From the NCBI GenBank assembly GCA_030065615.1, contig JASJDR010000025.1, forward strand, positions 1 to 46,118: a stretch of 46,118 nucleotides of DNA. The letters run 5' to 3'. Of the stretch, positions 44,796 through 46,118 are shown in pieces (within the stretch, counting starts at the first letter, position 1; each line of letters starts with the position of its first letter). The position numbers and the translations under genes are program-made. The DNA is from Xenococcus sp. MO_188.B8. GTDB lineage: Bacteria; Cyanobacteriota; Cyanobacteriia; Cyanobacteriales; Xenococcaceae. Under the pieces are notes generated by a model that was not told where the DNA came from, made no database searches, and was given only the letters and a program-made list of their open reading frames with translations.

Positions 44796-45956
44796 ATGAA
44801 AAAAGCGATCGCAAGTTTAATTTTAGGATTGAGTTTGGCTATAGGCTTAAAACATCAAATAGTTTCAGCCTTGCCTTTACAAAAAATCAACGACCGCCAA
44901 GAGCATAATTTTGGTATTGATGCACAATTATGGGGCAATTTCAATAGCTCTGGGGATTTACAATCTTTAGTCACCGCAGTAGATTATAGTCTTCAATATT
45001 TAGCGACTCCCAAAGCAGCCAAGGATTATCGTCGCTATTCGGGAACGAAATTTTCCTTGGCTCGAGTACGTCGCTCTTTAGTTCGTTTTCGTCGACTACT
45101 GATAACTGCTAAATCACCGAGGGAATTACAACAAGCAGTAGAGTCAGAATTTGAATTTTATCAATCAGTAGGCAAAGATAATCAAGGTACAGTAGAGTTT
45201 ACTGGCTATTTTGTCCCTACTTATCGAGCGAGTCGAGTTCCCAATGCGGAATATCGCTATCCGCTGTATCGCAAACCTACGAACTTTGATAATTGGCGTA
45301 AACCCCATCCTACAAGAGCGCAACTAGAAGGCAAAGATGGTTTACAAGGTAACAAAACTGTTTTAGCTGGCCATGAATTAGTTTGGTTACGCGATCGCAT
45401 GGAGGCGTTTTTAGTACAGGTCCAGGGTTCGGCAAAATTGCAACTCACTGATGGCACTCAGATGAGTATTACCTATGGGGGCAGTACCAATTATCGCTAC
45501 ACTAGCATCGGCGGAGAACTGGTAAAAGATGGGATCTTTCCTAAAGAAGAATTGACTTTACCCAGGCTACTGGAATATTTCGAGTCCCATCCCCAAGCTT
45601 TAGATAAATATATTCCCCGCAATAATCGCTTTATTTTCTTCTATGAAACTGGTCCCAAATCGCCTAATGGTAGTTTAAGTGTTCCCGTTACGGCAGAGCG
45701 CTCTATTGCGACAGATAAATCTATAATGCCTCCGGGAGCCTTAGCTTTAATTCAAGCACCGATTCCTCAGGTAAGCTCTAGCGGAACCCTAGAAACTCGT
45801 TCGGTGACACGCTATGTTTTAGATCAAGATACGGGGAGTGCGATTAAAGGAGCCGGAAGAGTTGATATTTTCCTGGGTAGTGGAGATCTAGCAGGCGATC
45901 GCGCAGGATTATTAAATGGTCCAGGAAAACTTTATTATTTACTATTAAAGGAATAA
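44796..45956 (+). CDS. mltA: MltA-family lytic transglycosylase
   Basis: The protein has 386 residues. A signal peptide (IASLILGLSLAIGLKHQI) is followed by the MltA domain (VEFTGYFVPTYRASRVP, VQVQGSAKLQLTDG) and the C-terminal 3D domain with the catalytic aspartate in YVLDQDTGSAIKGAGRVDIF. It cleaves peptidoglycan to anhydromuropeptides in the periplasm. It is longer than E. coli MltA at the N-terminus and lacks a lipobox I can see. Confidence 0.85.
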   Translation: MKKAIASLILGLSLAIGLKHQIVSALPLQKINDRQEHNFGIDAQLWGNFNSSGDLQSLVTAVDYSLQYLATPKAAKDYRRYSGTKFSLARVRRSLVRFRRLLITAKSPRELQQAVESEFEFYQSVGKDNQGTVEFTGYFVPTYRASRVPNAEYRYPLYRKPTNFDNWRKPHPTRAQLEGKDGLQGNKTVLAGHELVWLRDRMEAFLVQVQGSAKLQLTDGTQMSITYGGSTNYRYTSIGGELVKDGIFPKEELTLPRLLEYFESHPQALDKYIPRNNRFIFFYETGPKSPNGSLSVPVTAERSIATDKSIMPPGALALIQAPIPQVSSSGTLETRSVTRYVLDQDTGSAIKGAGRVDIFLGSGDLAGDRAGLLNGPGKLYYLLLKE

Positions 45957-45976
45957 TAAATGTTGTACTTATAAAA

Positions 45977-46118
45977 TTATTTTTGCTGCTTTTGAACGTA
46001 GATATCGACTAAGTTACGAATCATGGCTTGATAAGGAGCATTGTAACGTTGAGCCTCACGTTTAAAATACTCAATACTCTCCTTGGTGAATTCCATTGTT
46101 ACTTTTACAGTTTTTTTC
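45977..46118 (-). CDS. BrnA/CopG-type antitoxin, 5' partial
   Basis: The frame is open at the right window edge and ends at TAA 45977. The visible 46 residues (KVTMEFTKESIEYFKREAQR, YNAPYQAMIRNLVDIYVQKQ) match the ribbon-helix-helix end of BrnA/CopG-type antitoxins. A toxin gene, if present, lies beyond the window. Confidence 0.6.
   Translation of the reverse strand, partial: KKTVKVTMEFTKESIEYFKREAQRYNAPYQAMIRNLVDIYVQKQQK

Overview
The window looks like a chromosomal segment of a low-GC cyanobacterium. The octamer GCGATCGC (HIP1), overrepresented in many cyanobacterial genomes, recurs throughout, and the gene families (RppA/RppB-like two-component pair, WD40-rich giant proteins, Tat-exported multicopper oxidase, dense toxin-antitoxin genes, GC-rich dispersed repeats) fit a filamentous or colonial species. 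I could not place the genus.

Layout. (1) 1-4088: the 3' part of a giant gene fusing near-identical WD40 repeats, a Tc-toxin A-like (TcA) scaffold and an inserted LamG lectin-like domain. (2) 4089-8860: palindromic repeats and a gene relic, then a Tn7/Tn5053-like transposition module (four 21-bp end repeats, a frameshifted tnsB, tnsC, tniQ) and a 113-bp MITE-like element. (3) 8874-21593, all on the minus strand: a decayed defence island. It holds class 1 DISARM genes (drmB intact; drmA with its ATPase half deleted; drmMI reduced to 133 codons; drmD without its N-terminus), a DUF4926-like gene, a higBA pair whose toxin start is destroyed, and cas6-cas8-cas7 of a subtype I-B (MYXAN/Dev-type) operon whose cas5 is cut after about 30 codons and joined directly to drmD. 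(4) 22009-35956: a metal (probably copper) homeostasis cluster. It has a MerR-family regulator, small Met/His-rich exported proteins, an RND pump with a fusion protein carrying a YtkA-like domain, a stand-alone YtkA-like lipoprotein, a response regulator and sensor kinase, a cupredoxin and a CopA-type ATPase. Three near-identical MerR-type operators tie the cluster together. (5) 36270-39130: toxin-antitoxin genes (brnTA, hicAB, phd/parE-like) invaded by GC-rich insertions with 4-bp target duplications. (6) 39130-46118: a Tat-exported multicopper oxidase with a small secreted partner, a tnpB fragment, PPK2, an MltA-type lytic transglycosylase and a partial antitoxin gene.

The main story is of systems being assembled and broken. 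At four places in the defence island the sequence passes from the conserved part of one gene straight into the conserved part of another, which looks like deletion by illegitimate recombination. Cascade may still be partly expressed, but neither DISARM nor the CRISPR system looks complete: cas3, cas1, cas2, a CRISPR array and drmC are not visible in this window. The metal cluster, by contrast, looks intact and coherently regulated. All family assignments come from reading motifs in the sequence; no database search was possible.
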